Assembly: GCA_963715405.1 (NCBI GenBank)
Contig: OY970239.1
Location: 2,108,001-2,172,000, forward strand
Direction: 5' to 3'
Source: JALZKA01 sp963715405
Lineage (GTDB): Bacteria; Actinomycetota; Thermoleophilia; Solirubrobacterales; 70-9
Length of the DNA stretch: 64,000 bases
Both the position numbers and the translations under genes were made by a program. The notes under the pieces were generated by a model. That model was not told the origin of the DNA and searched no databases. It saw only the letters and a list, made by a program, of their open reading frames with translations. Shown here piece after piece: positions 32,936-41,391 of the stretch (its first letter is position 1; each line of letters starts with the position of its first letter).

Positions 32936-32984
32936 TAGCTTGCGCAACTTTCCCCCCGAAGGCGTGTTGGGACTCTATCTCAAA

Positions 32985-33002
32985 TCCGGCACCCCTGCCG
33001 GA
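32985..33002 (-). terminator. Terminator downstream of aconitase
   Basis: TCCGGCA, loop of four G (minus strand), TGCCGGA is a perfect 7-bp hairpin 21 bases after the aconitase stop, followed by TTTGAGAT on the minus strand. It lies upstream of the ncRNA promoter, which separates the two transcripts. Confidence 0.5.
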
Positions 33003-33022
33003 AAGGTCGGTGGGGAACTCCT

Positions 33023-35833
33023 CTACTTCAGCTCGCGCAGGACCCGGTGGAGGATGCCGCCGTGCTGGTAGTAGCGCACCTCGTTCGGGGTGTCAAGGCG
33101 CACCATCGCCTCGAACTCTACGTCTGAGCCCGAGTTGCCTGATGCCTTCACCTTGAGCGTCCGCTTCTCCGAGGTGGACGCGTCGAGCGCTTCTGAAAGG
33201 CCGTCGAAGTCGAACGTCTCATCGCCCCCGAGGCCGAGCGACTCCGCGGACTCGCCGTCAGGAAACTGGAGCGGAAGGACGCCCATGCCGATCAGGTTCG
33301 AGCGGTGAATGCGCTCGAAGCTCTCCGCGATTACAGCGCGGACGCCGAGGAGCGAGGTTCCCTTCGCCGCCCAATCTCGCGACGATCCCGAGCCGTACTC
33401 CTTGCCCGCCAGCACAACGAGCGGCACATCGTCTTCGGCATAGGCCATAGCGGCCTCATAAATCGTCGTCTCATCGCCGTCGGGGCCCAGGGTGAAGCCG
33501 CCTTCCTTCTCGACCAGCTTGTTCCGAAGCCGGATGTTCGCGAAGGTGCCACGGATCATCACCTCGTGGTTGCCGCGCCGAGAGCCGTAGGAGTTGAAGT
33601 CGCCTGGCTCGACGCCGTTTTCAATCAGCCACTCGCCGGCCGGGCTCGCCTTCTTGATCGCGCCTGCCGGTGAGATGTGGTCGGTCGTGACCGAGTCGCC
33701 GAGCACCGCGAGGACGCGGGCGCCCTCGATCGGTTCGACCTCTGCGGGCTCCTCAGCCATACCCTCGAAGAACGACGGCTTTTGAACATAGGTCGAGTCC
33801 GGCCACGTGTAGCGGTCGCCGTCCGGGGTGTCAAGTCCCTGCCAGCGCTCGTCGCCCTCGAAGACGTCCGAGTAGCCCTCGGTGAACATCTCGGAGCGGA
33901 CCGCTTCGGCGACCGCCTCCTTGATCTCTTCGGAGGAGGGCCAGATGTCTTTCAGGTAGACGTCCTCTCCATCGGACCCCCGCCCGAGCGGCTCGTCGAA
34001 GATGTCTGTGTCCATCCGCCCGGTCAGCGCGTAGGCGACGCAGAGCGGCGGCGAGGCGAGATAGTTGTTGCGAACGTCCTGGTTGATGCGCCCCTCGAAA
34101 TTGCGGTTGCCCGAGAGCACGGCGCAGACGACCAAGTCGTTCTCGGCCACAGCCTCCGAGATCGCCTCGGGAAGCGGCCCCGAGTTGCCGATGCATGTCG
34201 TGCAGCCGTAGCCCACGAGGTTGAACCCGAGCTTGTCCAAGTACTCGTCGAGCCCGGCGCGCCTCAGGTACTCGGTCACGACCGTCGAGCCGGGAGCGAG
34301 CGAGGTCTTCACCCACGGCTTCCGCTCGAGCCCCGCCTCGACTGCTTTGCGCGCCAAGAGCCCGGCGCCGAGCATCACCGACGGGTTAGAGGTGTTAGTG
34401 CAGCTCGTGATGGCCGCGATCACGACCCGGCCGTGGTCGAGCGTGGTTTCCGTACCGTCCTCGAGGGTGACCTCGACCGGATTGGCCTCGCGCTCTTCGA
34501 CCGCGGTCCCTCCATCCCCTCGCTTGCGTGGCTTCCCGGCCTCCGACTCGCCGTTCTCGCCAGGAGGATCGGAGGCGGGGAACGTGTCGGCCATCGCCTT
34601 GTCATGGCCGTTCGTGAGCTTCTTCGCGGCCCCCTCGTCGAACTCGGCGAGCGACTCGAGGAAGGCACCCTTCGCATCGGTGAGGGCGATCCTGTCCTGC
34701 GGGCGCTTGGGCCCGGCGATCGAAGGCTCGACCGAGCCCAGGTCGAGATCGATCTGATCGGAGAACGTCGGGTCCTCGGAGTCTTCTGTGTGGAACATCC
34801 CCTGCTCGCGTGCATAGGCGTCGACGAGCTCGATCGTCTCGGTGGGCCGGCCTGTGAACTCGAGGTAGCGGAGCGTTTCCTTGTCCACGGGAAAGATCGC
34901 GCAGGTCGATCCGAACTCGGGAGACATGTTGCCGATCGTCGCCCGGTCGGCCAGGCCGAGCGTGTGGAGGCCGGGGCCGAAGAACTCGACGAACTTCGAG
35001 ACGACGCCGCGCTCGCGGAGCATCTCGGTGACGGTGAGGACGAGGTCTGTCGCGGTCGCGCCCTCGGGCAACTCGCCGTCCAGGCGAAAGCCCAGCACCT
35101 GCGGGAGGAGCATCGAAATGGGCTGGCCGAGCATCGCCGCCTCGGCCTCGATCCCGCCGACGCCCCAGCCCAAGACGCCCAATCCGTTCACCATCGTCGT
35201 GTGCGAGTCCGTGCCGACGAGGGTGTCGGGATAGGCCTGCATCACACCGTCCTTCTCGCGACTGAAGACGACCTCGGAGATGTACTCCAGGTTCACCTGG
35301 TGGCAGATGCCGGTGGCGGGCGGCACGACGCGGAAGTTGTCGAACGCCTGCTGGCCCCAGCGAAGGAACGCGTAGCGCTCCTCGTTTCGCTCGTAGTCGC
35401 GGTCGGCGTTGATGTCGAAGGCGCGCTCGTTCCCGAAGGCGTCCACCTGCACCGAGTGGTCGATCACGAGATCGACGGGCACCAGCGGATTGATCTTCTT
35501 CGGGTCCGAGCCGAGGTCTTCCATCGCATCCCGCATCGCCGCGAGGTCAACGACGGCGGGAACGCCGGTGAAGTCCTGCATGAGGACCCGAGCCGGCTGG
35601 TAGGGAATCTCCTCGGACGGCTCGGCGCTCGCGTCCCAGCCCGCGATCGTCTCGACATCGTCCTCGGTCACTGACTCCCCATCCTCGAGTCGGAGAGTGT
35701 TCTCGAGGAGAACCTTGAGCGAATATGGAAGCCGCGCAACGTCGAACTTCTCCTGAAGCGCGTCGAGCCGGTAGATCTCGTACTCGTTTCCCGAGACGTC
35801 GAGCGTGTCCTTGGCTCCGAAGCTGTCCGTCAT
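33023..35833 (-). CDS. acnA: Aconitate hydratase A
   Basis: Isomerises citrate to isocitrate in the TCA cycle. The 936-residue AcnA/IRP-type chain has the cluster ligands in AAITSCTNTSNPSVMLGAG and GCTTCIGNSGPLPE, plus the swivel-domain GSSRDWAAKG active-site segment with its catalytic serine and arginine. A variable charged segment of about 60 residues (near 410-470, KPRKRGDGG) lies before the ITSC motif, as in other actinobacterial AcnA. It starts at ATG 35833. Related enzymes become RNA-binding when the cluster is lost (family knowledge), but nothing here tests that. It diverges from the penicillin-acylase-like gene over 96 bases. Confidence 0.97.
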   Translation of the reverse strand: MTDSFGAKDTLDVSGNEYEIYRLDALQEKFDVARLPYSLKVLLENTLRLEDGESVTEDDVETIAGWDASAEPSEEIPYQPARVLMQDFTGVPAVVDLAAMRDAMEDLGSDPKKINPLVPVDLVIDHSVQVDAFGNERAFDINADRDYERNEERYAFLRWGQQAFDNFRVVPPATGICHQVNLEYISEVVFSREKDGVMQAYPDTLVGTDSHTTMVNGLGVLGWGVGGIEAEAAMLGQPISMLLPQVLGFRLDGELPEGATATDLVLTVTEMLRERGVVSKFVEFFGPGLHTLGLADRATIGNMSPEFGSTCAIFPVDKETLRYLEFTGRPTETIELVDAYAREQGMFHTEDSEDPTFSDQIDLDLGSVEPSIAGPKRPQDRIALTDAKGAFLESLAEFDEGAAKKLTNGHDKAMADTFPASDPPGENGESEAGKPRKRGDGGTAVEEREANPVEVTLEDGTETTLDHGRVVIAAITSCTNTSNPSVMLGAGLLARKAVEAGLERKPWVKTSLAPGSTVVTEYLRRAGLDEYLDKLGFNLVGYGCTTCIGNSGPLPEAISEAVAENDLVVCAVLSGNRNFEGRINQDVRNNYLASPPLCVAYALTGRMDTDIFDEPLGRGSDGEDVYLKDIWPSSEEIKEAVAEAVRSEMFTEGYSDVFEGDERWQGLDTPDGDRYTWPDSTYVQKPSFFEGMAEEPAEVEPIEGARVLAVLGDSVTTDHISPAGAIKKASPAGEWLIENGVEPGDFNSYGSRRGNHEVMIRGTFANIRLRNKLVEKEGGFTLGPDGDETTIYEAAMAYAEDDVPLVVLAGKEYGSGSSRDWAAKGTSLLGVRAVIAESFERIHRSNLIGMGVLPLQFPDGESAESLGLGGDETFDFDGLSEALDASTSEKRTLKVKASGNSGSDVEFEAMVRLDTPNEVRYYQHGGILHRVLRELK

Positions 35834-35929
35834 GGGTCCTCTTTCCGGGTGTCGTTCTGCCGAATTTGTCGTGCGGTCCGATTATGACCGGCGCGCCGAA
35901 GCGCGCTTAGCGGTAGCTTCGCGGTCTCC

Positions 35930-38359
35930 ATGAAACGCTTACCCGCCGCTGTCGGACTCACCCTTCTTGGCTTGGTCGCCGCACCCGCGCCGTCGCACGC
36001 GGAAACGCTCGACGCCCTGGGCGTGCTCCCGCCCGGGCAAAGCGGATACGTCTCGATCACGGGCGTCGCCAGCGGCACCGGCTCGCCGCACCTGACGGAC
36101 CAGACTGAGCTTTACGAGGACTTCGAATACCGCGACATCGGGTTCAACCAGCCCGCTGTCGGCGCGCCGGAGTCACCCCGCGCAGGCGTGACGATCACGC
36201 GCGACGAGTTCGGGGTGCCGACCATCAGCGGCGAGACCGAGGACGATGCGTGGTTCGGAGTCGGCTACGCCGTCGCCCAGGACCGGCTCTTTCAGCTCGA
36301 GCTCTTCCGGCGAGCGACGTCGGGGCGTCTCGCGGAGATCGTCGGCCCGGGCTACCTGGATGACGATCTGATCGCCCGCCGCGACTACTACACCGACGCC
36401 GAGGTCGAGGCGATGATGGACGAGGCGCCGCAGCGCCTGATCGATCGCACTCAGTCCTACGCCGACGGGATCAACGCCTACATCGACTACGTGCAGGGAC
36501 CGGGAGCCCTCGAGATGCCGGGCGAGTTCGCCGCGCTCCAAGCGCTCCCGATCGCGGAATGGACGATCATCGACTCCGCTCGCGTCGGCATCTTCCTCGC
36601 TCGCACGGTCCCCTCCGGAGACGGCGGCGAGCTCAGAAACGCCCTGGCGCTCGCCGACGCCGGGCCGAGGGCGTTCAACCAGCTCCTTCCCGTTCGCACT
36701 CCCGGTCAGCTCTCGACGGTTCCGCGCTCGGAGGGAGTCTTTCCAGCGCAACCGGGCCGCTCCCGATCCGATCAGCGCAAGGGCTTTCGCAAGTCACAGA
36801 AGTTCCTGGCGAAGCAAGACCTCGAAAGCGTGGTCGACACGAGCGAGGAGATCCCGCGCGCAGCGGCCACGACCGAATCCGCTGCCGACGAGCCGGGCGC
36901 GGGGCTCCGGAGCATCCTCCCCAGCCCGGGCGGCTCGTTCATGTGGGCGATTCGCGACGCAGGCCGCGGCTACCTCTACAACGGCCCGCAGCTCGGATTC
37001 TCCGTGCCCGAGCTCTTCGTCGAGTTCGAGCTCCACTCGCCGCAGCTTCCGAACATCCACGGTGTGAGCGCCGCGGGCATACCCCTGGTCGGAATCGGCC
37101 ACAACGGCAAGGTCGCCTGGGGCTTCACTTCCGGTCTCTCGGACGAGGACGACCTCTACGTGGAGAAGGTCACGGGCCCTGAGACCTACCGGTTCAAGGG
37201 CGAGGATCGCCCCATGGCCTGCCGCGACGAGCAGTTCACCTGGAAGTCGCCGCCGACCGACCTGCCCGGCACCCTCACCGGCCTGATCGAAAGCGGCGGA
37301 TCGAGCTCGGCGCCGACGCCCGCGGGCACGACGACGGAGCGGATCTGCCGCACCGTCCACGGGCCGGTCCAGGCGAACGGCGACGGCATCGCGCTCGCTC
37401 GCCGCTACGCGATCTGGACTCGCGAGCTCGAGACGATCGTCGGCCTGGACAAGCTCAACCGGGCGAAGAACATCTCAGACGTCGACGAGGCCATGGACTC
37501 CGTCACCTGGAATGAGAACGTGATCGCGACCGATTCTGCCGGCCACATCGGCTACTGGCATCCCGGCCTCCACCAGCTCAAGCCGAAGCAGTGGGACGAG
37601 CGGCTGCCCATGCCCGGGACCGGGAAGGCCGAGTGGCGAGGGTTCCTGCCGAAGGACAAGCGCCCGCAGGTAGTAGATCCACCTCAGGGCTGGCTCGCGC
37701 AGTGGAACAACGTTCCCTCGGCCGGTTGGACCAACGGGGACTCGGAGGCGCTTGAGCGGGCGACGGGCCGGCTTCATCGCGTTGGCATTCTCTTCAAGCT
37801 CGTAGGCAGGGTCGCGAACAACCCCAGCTTCCGGCGCTCGACCGACATCGCGCTCACCTCAGGCACGACAGCACAGCAGTTCCCACTGCGCGACAAGGGC
37901 AAGTTCGCGCAGGCCCGCCCCTTGGCGAACGCCGACGGCCGGGAGGTGCTCGATGCCCTCGCCGCATGGAACGGCTCCTACGACGAGGAGGACGGGAACG
38001 GCACTGTTGACCCAGGCGTCGCGATCTGGGAGGAGCTGAAGGACCAGAACGAGCGGATCCTGCTGAAGAGGCTCGGCGCCAAGGGCGTGGGCATCGCCGG
38101 CGAGACTTCGAACTCGCACATGTTCGACATCACGAACGGCGAGGCTGCTGCGCTACGGAAGCTCGGGCCGCGCAACTACGCGAAGGCGGCGAACAGAGCG
38201 CACAAGAAGCTGGCGCAACGCTTCGGCTCAGACGACGTCGCGACCTGGCGCGAGCCGCGCCGCCTCTACCCCGTGAGTGCCCAGGGAGCAGGAGCCACGC
38301 CAGAACTCGAGTTCTTCGACCGCGGCACCTGGAACCAGTCGATCGCGATGGGCAACTGA
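35930..38359 (+). CDS. Penicillin-acylase-family N-terminal-nucleophile hydrolase
   Basis: Exported 809-residue precursor. A signal peptide covers residues 1-25 (ending PSHA-E). The alpha-chain segment ITRDEFGVPTISGETEDDAWFGVGYAVAQDRLFQLEL is typical. The new N-terminal nucleophile is S336 in PGG-SFMWAI, with the expected following VGIGHNGKVAWGFT. Autocleavage would release a beta chain of about 474 residues. The NSHMF near the C-terminus and QWNN in the middle supply the oxyanion asparagine region. Such enzymes cleave amide bonds of acylated amino compounds, including penicillins, acyl-homoserine lactones and lipopeptides. The natural substrate cannot be deduced. Confidence 0.88.
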   Translation: MKRLPAAVGLTLLGLVAAPAPSHAETLDALGVLPPGQSGYVSITGVASGTGSPHLTDQTELYEDFEYRDIGFNQPAVGAPESPRAGVTITRDEFGVPTISGETEDDAWFGVGYAVAQDRLFQLELFRRATSGRLAEIVGPGYLDDDLIARRDYYTDAEVEAMMDEAPQRLIDRTQSYADGINAYIDYVQGPGALEMPGEFAALQALPIAEWTIIDSARVGIFLARTVPSGDGGELRNALALADAGPRAFNQLLPVRTPGQLSTVPRSEGVFPAQPGRSRSDQRKGFRKSQKFLAKQDLESVVDTSEEIPRAAATTESAADEPGAGLRSILPSPGGSFMWAIRDAGRGYLYNGPQLGFSVPELFVEFELHSPQLPNIHGVSAAGIPLVGIGHNGKVAWGFTSGLSDEDDLYVEKVTGPETYRFKGEDRPMACRDEQFTWKSPPTDLPGTLTGLIESGGSSSAPTPAGTTTERICRTVHGPVQANGDGIALARRYAIWTRELETIVGLDKLNRAKNISDVDEAMDSVTWNENVIATDSAGHIGYWHPGLHQLKPKQWDERLPMPGTGKAEWRGFLPKDKRPQVVDPPQGWLAQWNNVPSAGWTNGDSEALERATGRLHRVGILFKLVGRVANNPSFRRSTDIALTSGTTAQQFPLRDKGKFAQARPLANADGREVLDALAAWNGSYDEEDGNGTVDPGVAIWEELKDQNERILLKRLGAKGVGIAGETSNSHMFDITNGEAAALRKLGPRNYAKAANRAHKKLAQRFGSDDVATWREPRRLYPVSAQGAGATPELEFFDRGTWNQSIAMGN

Positions 38360-38363
38360 CCGC

Positions 38364-38407
38364 GAACGTCCGACGCTGGGCGCTATAGCGCCTATCGCTG
38401 GACGTTC
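38364..38407. terminator. Nested palindrome between convergent genes
   Basis: Outer arms GAACGTCC (38364-38371) and GGACGTTC (38400-38407) enclose the perfect 14-bp palindrome GGCGCTATAGCGCC (38379-38392). It lies exactly between two converging stops and overlaps the SDR stop codon. Likely a bidirectional terminator, able to form a cruciform. Confidence 0.55.
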
Positions 38408-39200
38408 AGCGCTTGTGGGCTTGGCCGCGGGCGACCTCGTCCGCGGCCTTGGTTGCGGCATTGCCGGAAAGCCTTCCGGCTATCTCGGGGTGGCTCCCGG
38501 CGAACTTTGCGAGCCTGACCTGGTGAAACGGGGCGACGGCGACCTCGCCGCGGTTCTTTTCGATCGCCCCGACCACCGCTGCCGCGACTTTCTGGGGGGT
38601 AGTCGTTCCCAGTCCGGCCGGAGCGTTCGCTCCCGAGTCGGCGAACATCCCTGCCTCGCGGACGAAGCCGGGCTCAACGAGCGAAACACCGACTCCGGTT
38701 CCCCGCATGTCCTCCCGAAGAGCGAGGGTGAAGCCGCGGAGCCCGAACTTGGTTCCGTTATAGAGCGACTGTCGCGCGGTCGCCGCTACGCCCGAGAGCG
38801 AACCGATCATCACGACGTGACCGCCGCCCCGCTCCGCCAACTGGGGCACGAGCGCATGCGCCATCAAGACCGGGCTCTCGAAGTTCACCCGCAGCGCCCG
38901 TTCCACCTCGGCTTGGGAGAAGCCGTCGAGCTTGCCCGAAGCGGGGAGCGCAGCGTTCGCCACGAGGATGTCGATGTCGCCCGCCTCGGCCACTAGCGCC
39001 ACGGCGGCACCGGATTCTGCGAGGTCGGAGACAACCACGCGGTGCTCGCCGGGCAACTCGGCCGCCAGAGCCTCGAGTTCCTCCGGCTTGCGCGACGAGA
39101 GGACCAGGCTCACTCCGTGCTCGGTGAGGGCCGTCGCAATCGCACGCCCAAGCCCGCCGGTTGCCCCCGTGAGGAGTGCCGTCTTGCCGCTGAGCACCAT
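38406..39200 (-). CDS. Short-chain dehydrogenase/reductase
   Basis: 264-residue SDR with TGATGGLGRAIA (coenzyme loop), NAAL in place of NNAG, the catalytic serine in IGSLSG and YNGTK. The GGL variant of the glycine motif and the C-terminal region (EPGFVREAGMF) fit the DltE/YqjQ-like group of unknown substrate. ATG 39200 was preferred over the GTG at 39224. TAGGGT lies 8 bases upstream. It has no close functional neighbour. Confidence 0.85.
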   Translation of the reverse strand: MVLSGKTALLTGATGGLGRAIATALTEHGVSLVLSSRKPEELEALAAELPGEHRVVVSDLAESGAAVALVAEAGDIDILVANAALPASGKLDGFSQAEVERALRVNFESPVLMAHALVPQLAERGGGHVVMIGSLSGVAATARQSLYNGTKFGLRGFTLALREDMRGTGVGVSLVEPGFVREAGMFADSGANAPAGLGTTTPQKVAAAVVGAIEKNRGEVAVAPFHQVRLAKFAGSHPEIAGRLSGNAATKAADEVARGQAHKR

Positions 39201-39208
39201 TATCCCTG

Positions 39209-39214
39209 ACCCTA
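39209..39214 (-). promoter_or_regulatory. -10 box TAGGGT of a likely leaderless promoter
   Basis: Minus-strand TAGGGT ends 8 bases before ATG 39200, the same box and spacing as before the APH-like gene. Confidence 0.4.
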
Positions 39215-39283
39215 CCGACCCCACGGCCCCACGAAGGAATCAAGTCCCTGCATGTACCGCAACGCGCGAATCAGCTGCTTTGA

Positions 39284-39298
39284 CGCCTGAAACAGGCG
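39284..39298. repeat. Small hairpin upstream of the riboswitch
   Basis: CGCCTG-AAA-CAGGCG is a perfect 6-bp hairpin in the divergent intergenic region, either an operator or a boundary element. Confidence 0.3.
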
Positions 39299-39337
39299 CT
39301 TCGTGAGCAACCGCTAGCAATAGTCATTGCACTTTGC

Positions 39338-39343
39338 TAACCT
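39338..39343 (+). promoter_or_regulatory. Possible -10 box TAACCT of the riboswitch transcript
   Basis: TAACCT lies about 25 bases before the riboswitch core, a suitable distance for its promoter. No clear -35 was found. Confidence 0.3.
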
Positions 39344-39365
39344 GCCGCACATCAGTTCTTGAAAA

Positions 39366-39492
39366 CCGGTAGCCGAGTCCGCGCCACACCGTGGGGCGGA
39401 TCGGGGGAACCGAACGTTGGGGCTAACTCTCCTTAAACGGAGGGGGCGCGACTCCTAAAGCGCCAGCCCGTCAGCTAACCCCGTAGGCGCTT
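39366..39492 (+). promoter_or_regulatory. Cyclic di-AMP riboswitch (ydaO/yuaA type)
   Basis: The region carries the conserved elements of this class in order: CCGAGTCCG near 39373, CGGGGGAACCGAA near 39402 followed by GTTGGGGCTAA, a variable hairpin (CTCCTTAAACGGAG), then CCCGTCAGCTAACC near 39467 and CGTAGGCG at the 3' end. It sits directly before the ribosome-binding site of an exported cell-wall hydrolase, the usual actinobacterial arrangement. Binding of c-di-AMP normally switches expression off (family knowledge). Confidence 0.9.
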
Positions 39493-39506
39493 ACAAGGAG
39501 ACCGAC

Positions 39507-40100
39507 TTGATTTCAGAGCCCAAAAACCTTCGAACGAGCAAGCCACACCGAGCCGCAGCGCTTGCGATGTGTGCCGCGGCGGCTCTTGCGCTGCCCGCGA
39601 CGTCAGTCGCAGGCGGCGGCGGGATCGGCTCGGGAGGCGGTGACGGCGGCGGCGGCGGAGGCGGCGGCGTTGCTGGAGACAAGGCAAAGCTCAAGCGTGA
39701 CGGCACGGCGGTCCCGCCGGCCTCGGCTCCCCGTCGCGTCAAGAGAGCGATCAAGGCCGGAAACGAAATCGACAAGTACCCGTACGAATACGGCGGCGGC
39801 CACCGAGCTCGGGGTTACGACTGCTCCGGCGCGGTGAGCTACGTGCTCGGGCGCAAGGGCGCCGGCATCATCGACGGCCCGATGGTCTCGGGGGACTTTG
39901 GCCGCCTTGGCAAGCGCGGCAAGGGTAAGTGGATCACCTGGTACGGCGATTCGGGACACGTCTTCGTCGTTATCGCGGGCCTTCGCTTCGACACTTCTCA
40001 GCCCGACGACGGCAAGTCTGGACCTGGCTGGTCGAAGGACGTAAACGCGGGCTTCGCGAACGTCTCGAAGAACGCCGCGCGGCACAAGCCGAAGTTCTAG
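39507..40100 (+). CDS. Secreted NlpC/P60-like cell-wall peptidase
   Basis: 197-residue exported protein. The signal peptide ends near residue 36 (ALPATSVAG). A glycine-rich linker follows, then an NlpC/P60-like domain with the nucleophile C106 in YDCSGAVSYVL and H151 in SGHVFVVI. Such enzymes cut peptidoglycan stem peptides. The domain is compact and the third catalytic position is uncertain. The start is TTG 39507 with AAGGAG (39495-39500) 6 bases upstream. The c-di-AMP riboswitch covers the leader, linking wall remodelling to osmotic or c-di-AMP signalling. Confidence 0.82.
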   Translation: MISEPKNLRTSKPHRAAALAMCAAAALALPATSVAGGGGIGSGGGDGGGGGGGGVAGDKAKLKRDGTAVPPASAPRRVKRAIKAGNEIDKYPYEYGGGHRARGYDCSGAVSYVLGRKGAGIIDGPMVSGDFGRLGKRGKGKWITWYGDSGHVFVVIAGLRFDTSQPDDGKSGPGWSKDVNAGFANVSKNAARHKPKF

Positions 40101-40110
40101 GAGGAACTCC

Positions 40111-40126
40111 GCGCGCACCGGCGCGC
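40111..40126 (+). terminator. Terminator after the NlpC/P60 gene
   Basis: GCGCGC-ACCG-GCGCGC hairpin 10 bases after the stop, followed by TTCTCATTT, close to a classical rho-independent terminator. Confidence 0.5.
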
Positions 40127-40140
40127 TTCTCATTTGTATG

Positions 40141-40170
40141 ACCTAGCCAGGCGCCAGGCCGTGGCTAGGT
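40141..40170. promoter_or_regulatory. Perfect 9-bp inverted repeat over the azlC -10 box
   Basis: ACCTAGCCA (40141-40149) and TGGCTAGGT (40162-40170) are exact reverse complements. The right arm overlaps TAGGTT (40166-40171), which ends 6 bases before GTG 40178. This fits an operator that blocks a leaderless promoter. Confidence 0.4.
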
Positions 40171-40177
40171 TCGGAGC

Positions 40178-40852
40178 GTGGACGATTCGGGCGTAGGGAT
40201 TCGTGGCGGGATGAAGGCAGGGACGCCGATCGCCCTCGCCTCGCTTCTCCTCGGCACGTCGTTCGGAGTTCTCGCCGAGCCCGTGATGGGTACGGCTGCA
40301 CCCATCGTGATGTCGGCCATAGTCTTTGCGGGGTCGGCCCAATTCGGAGCCCTGGCCGTGCTCGCGGCGGGGGGCGGCGCGGGCGCTGCGATTGCGGCGG
40401 GCGCCCTCCTCAACATGCGCTACCTCCCGATGGGGATCTCCATCGCGGCCTCGACGCGAGGCGGCTGGTTACGGCGCGGGCTGGCCGCGCAACCCCTGAT
40501 CGACATGGGATGGGCGATGTCTTACCGCGGCGAGGGGCGCTACGACGTGCCATATATGTGGGGCGTGACGCTGGTGAACTACCCGATGTGGGTCGGCGGC
40601 ACCGCGCTCGGGGTGATGGCCGGCGATCTGATTGGCGACCCCGACCGGCTGGGGCTCGATGCGATCTTCCCCGCGTTCTTCCTCGGGCTGCTGCTCGGCG
40701 AGGGAAGCAGAGGACGGCGTGGCTGGGTCGCGGCGCTTCTGGGCGCCACGCTCGCCCTGAGCCTCGCGCCGGTAGCCCCGCCGGGCGTGCCGATCATGGC
40801 CGCGTGCCTGGCTGCTCTGATCGCACTCCTGCCAGGCAGGGATGGGTCGTGA
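40178..40852 (+). CDS. azlC: AzlC-family branched-chain amino acid exporter, large subunit
   Basis: Polytopic membrane protein of 224 residues. The family features are the opening PIALASLLLGTSFGVLAEP, the SAIVFAGSAQFGALAVL segment and NMRYLPMGISIA. AzlC works with the small AzlD protein to export branched-chain amino acids or their analogues. It starts at GTG. The stop overlaps the start of azlD as GTGA. Confidence 0.88.
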   Translation: MDDSGVGIRGGMKAGTPIALASLLLGTSFGVLAEPVMGTAAPIVMSAIVFAGSAQFGALAVLAAGGGAGAAIAAGALLNMRYLPMGISIAASTRGGWLRRGLAAQPLIDMGWAMSYRGEGRYDVPYMWGVTLVNYPMWVGGTALGVMAGDLIGDPDRLGLDAIFPAFFLGLLLGEGSRGRRGWVAALLGATLALSLAPVAPPGVPIMAACLAALIALLPGRDGS

Positions 40853-41160
40853 GCGCTGTGTGGGCAACCGTCCTCGTGCTGGCCGCGACCACCGTGGCGA
40901 CCAAGGCGATCGGGCCCATCGCTCTCGGCGGGCGCGATCTTCCACGGCCATTCGTGGACGTGATCGACCTTTTGGCGCCGGCAATCCTGGCCGCTCTGAT
41001 CGTGGTCGGCACATTCACAGACGCCGATGGCGACTGGACGCTCGACGCTCGGGCTGCAGGCCTTGCGGCTGCAGCCGCCGTCTTCACCTATCGGCGGAGC
41101 TGGATGCTCGGCGCCGTGGCGGCCGCCGCGATCGTCGCGGCGGCTGTGCGAACTCTGTAG
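40849..41160 (+). CDS. azlD: AzlD-family exporter, small subunit
   Basis: 103-residue partner of AzlC with three to four hydrophobic helices (WATVLVLAATTVATKAIGPIAL; VDVIDLLAPAILAALIVVG; AAGLAAAAAVFTYR; MLGAVAAAAIVAAAV). The order and the GPIALGGRDLP segment fit AzlD. The GTG 40849 start lies within the AzlC stop (GTGA). The longer open frame upstream is a shadow of azlC. Confidence 0.85.
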   Translation: MSAVWATVLVLAATTVATKAIGPIALGGRDLPRPFVDVIDLLAPAILAALIVVGTFTDADGDWTLDARAAGLAAAAAVFTYRRSWMLGAVAAAAIVAAAVRTL

Positions 41161-41172
41161 GGGTCAGGCCCC
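41160..41172. repeat. Palindromic 13-mer GGGGTCAGGCCCC
   Basis: It begins at the last base of the azlD stop codon and contains the tatA stop on the other strand. Same family as 27246-27258 and 57882-57894, and it may serve as a terminator for both convergent genes. Confidence 0.4.
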
Positions 41173-41358
41173 AGAGTTCGAAGCCGAGGGCTCGTCGATC
41201 TGGGCCTTGGGCGCCTCGTCCTTGCCGGTCACCGAGTCCTTGAACTCGCGAAAGCCCTTGCCTGCCGACTTCCCGAGCTCGGGGAGCTTTGACGGGCCGA
41301 AGACGACCAGCGCGATGATCAGAACGATTGCGATTTCCATGGGACCGATATTGGGCAT
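41164..41358 (-). CDS. tatA: Twin-arginine translocase subunit TatA
   Basis: 64-residue single-span protein. The membrane helix IAIVLIIALVVFGPSKLPELG is followed by the amphipathic helix GKSAGKGFREFKDS and an acidic disordered tail. The FGPxKLPELG hinge is diagnostic for TatA/TatE. It lies directly downstream of two ferritin-like genes, one of them with a clear Tat signal, and a cupredoxin gene. It may thus be co-expressed with its cargo. TatC is not in the window. Confidence 0.92.
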   Translation of the reverse strand: MPNIGPMEIAIVLIIALVVFGPSKLPELGKSAGKGFREFKDSVTGKDEAPKAQIDEPSASNSGA

Positions 41359-41391
41359 TTTGTCTCTTTCTTTTTTGGGCAGCTCGGACGT

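Noticed and set aside
33677..35674. 665-residue plus-strand frame opposite aconitase
   Set aside because: Mirror frame of acnA, which has all cluster ligands on the minus strand.
32611..40152. Shared 11-mer CCTAGCCAGGC at the ncRNA end and the azlC operator
   Set aside because: Hundreds of shared 11-mers are expected by chance in 64 kb, so this is not evidence of a common element.
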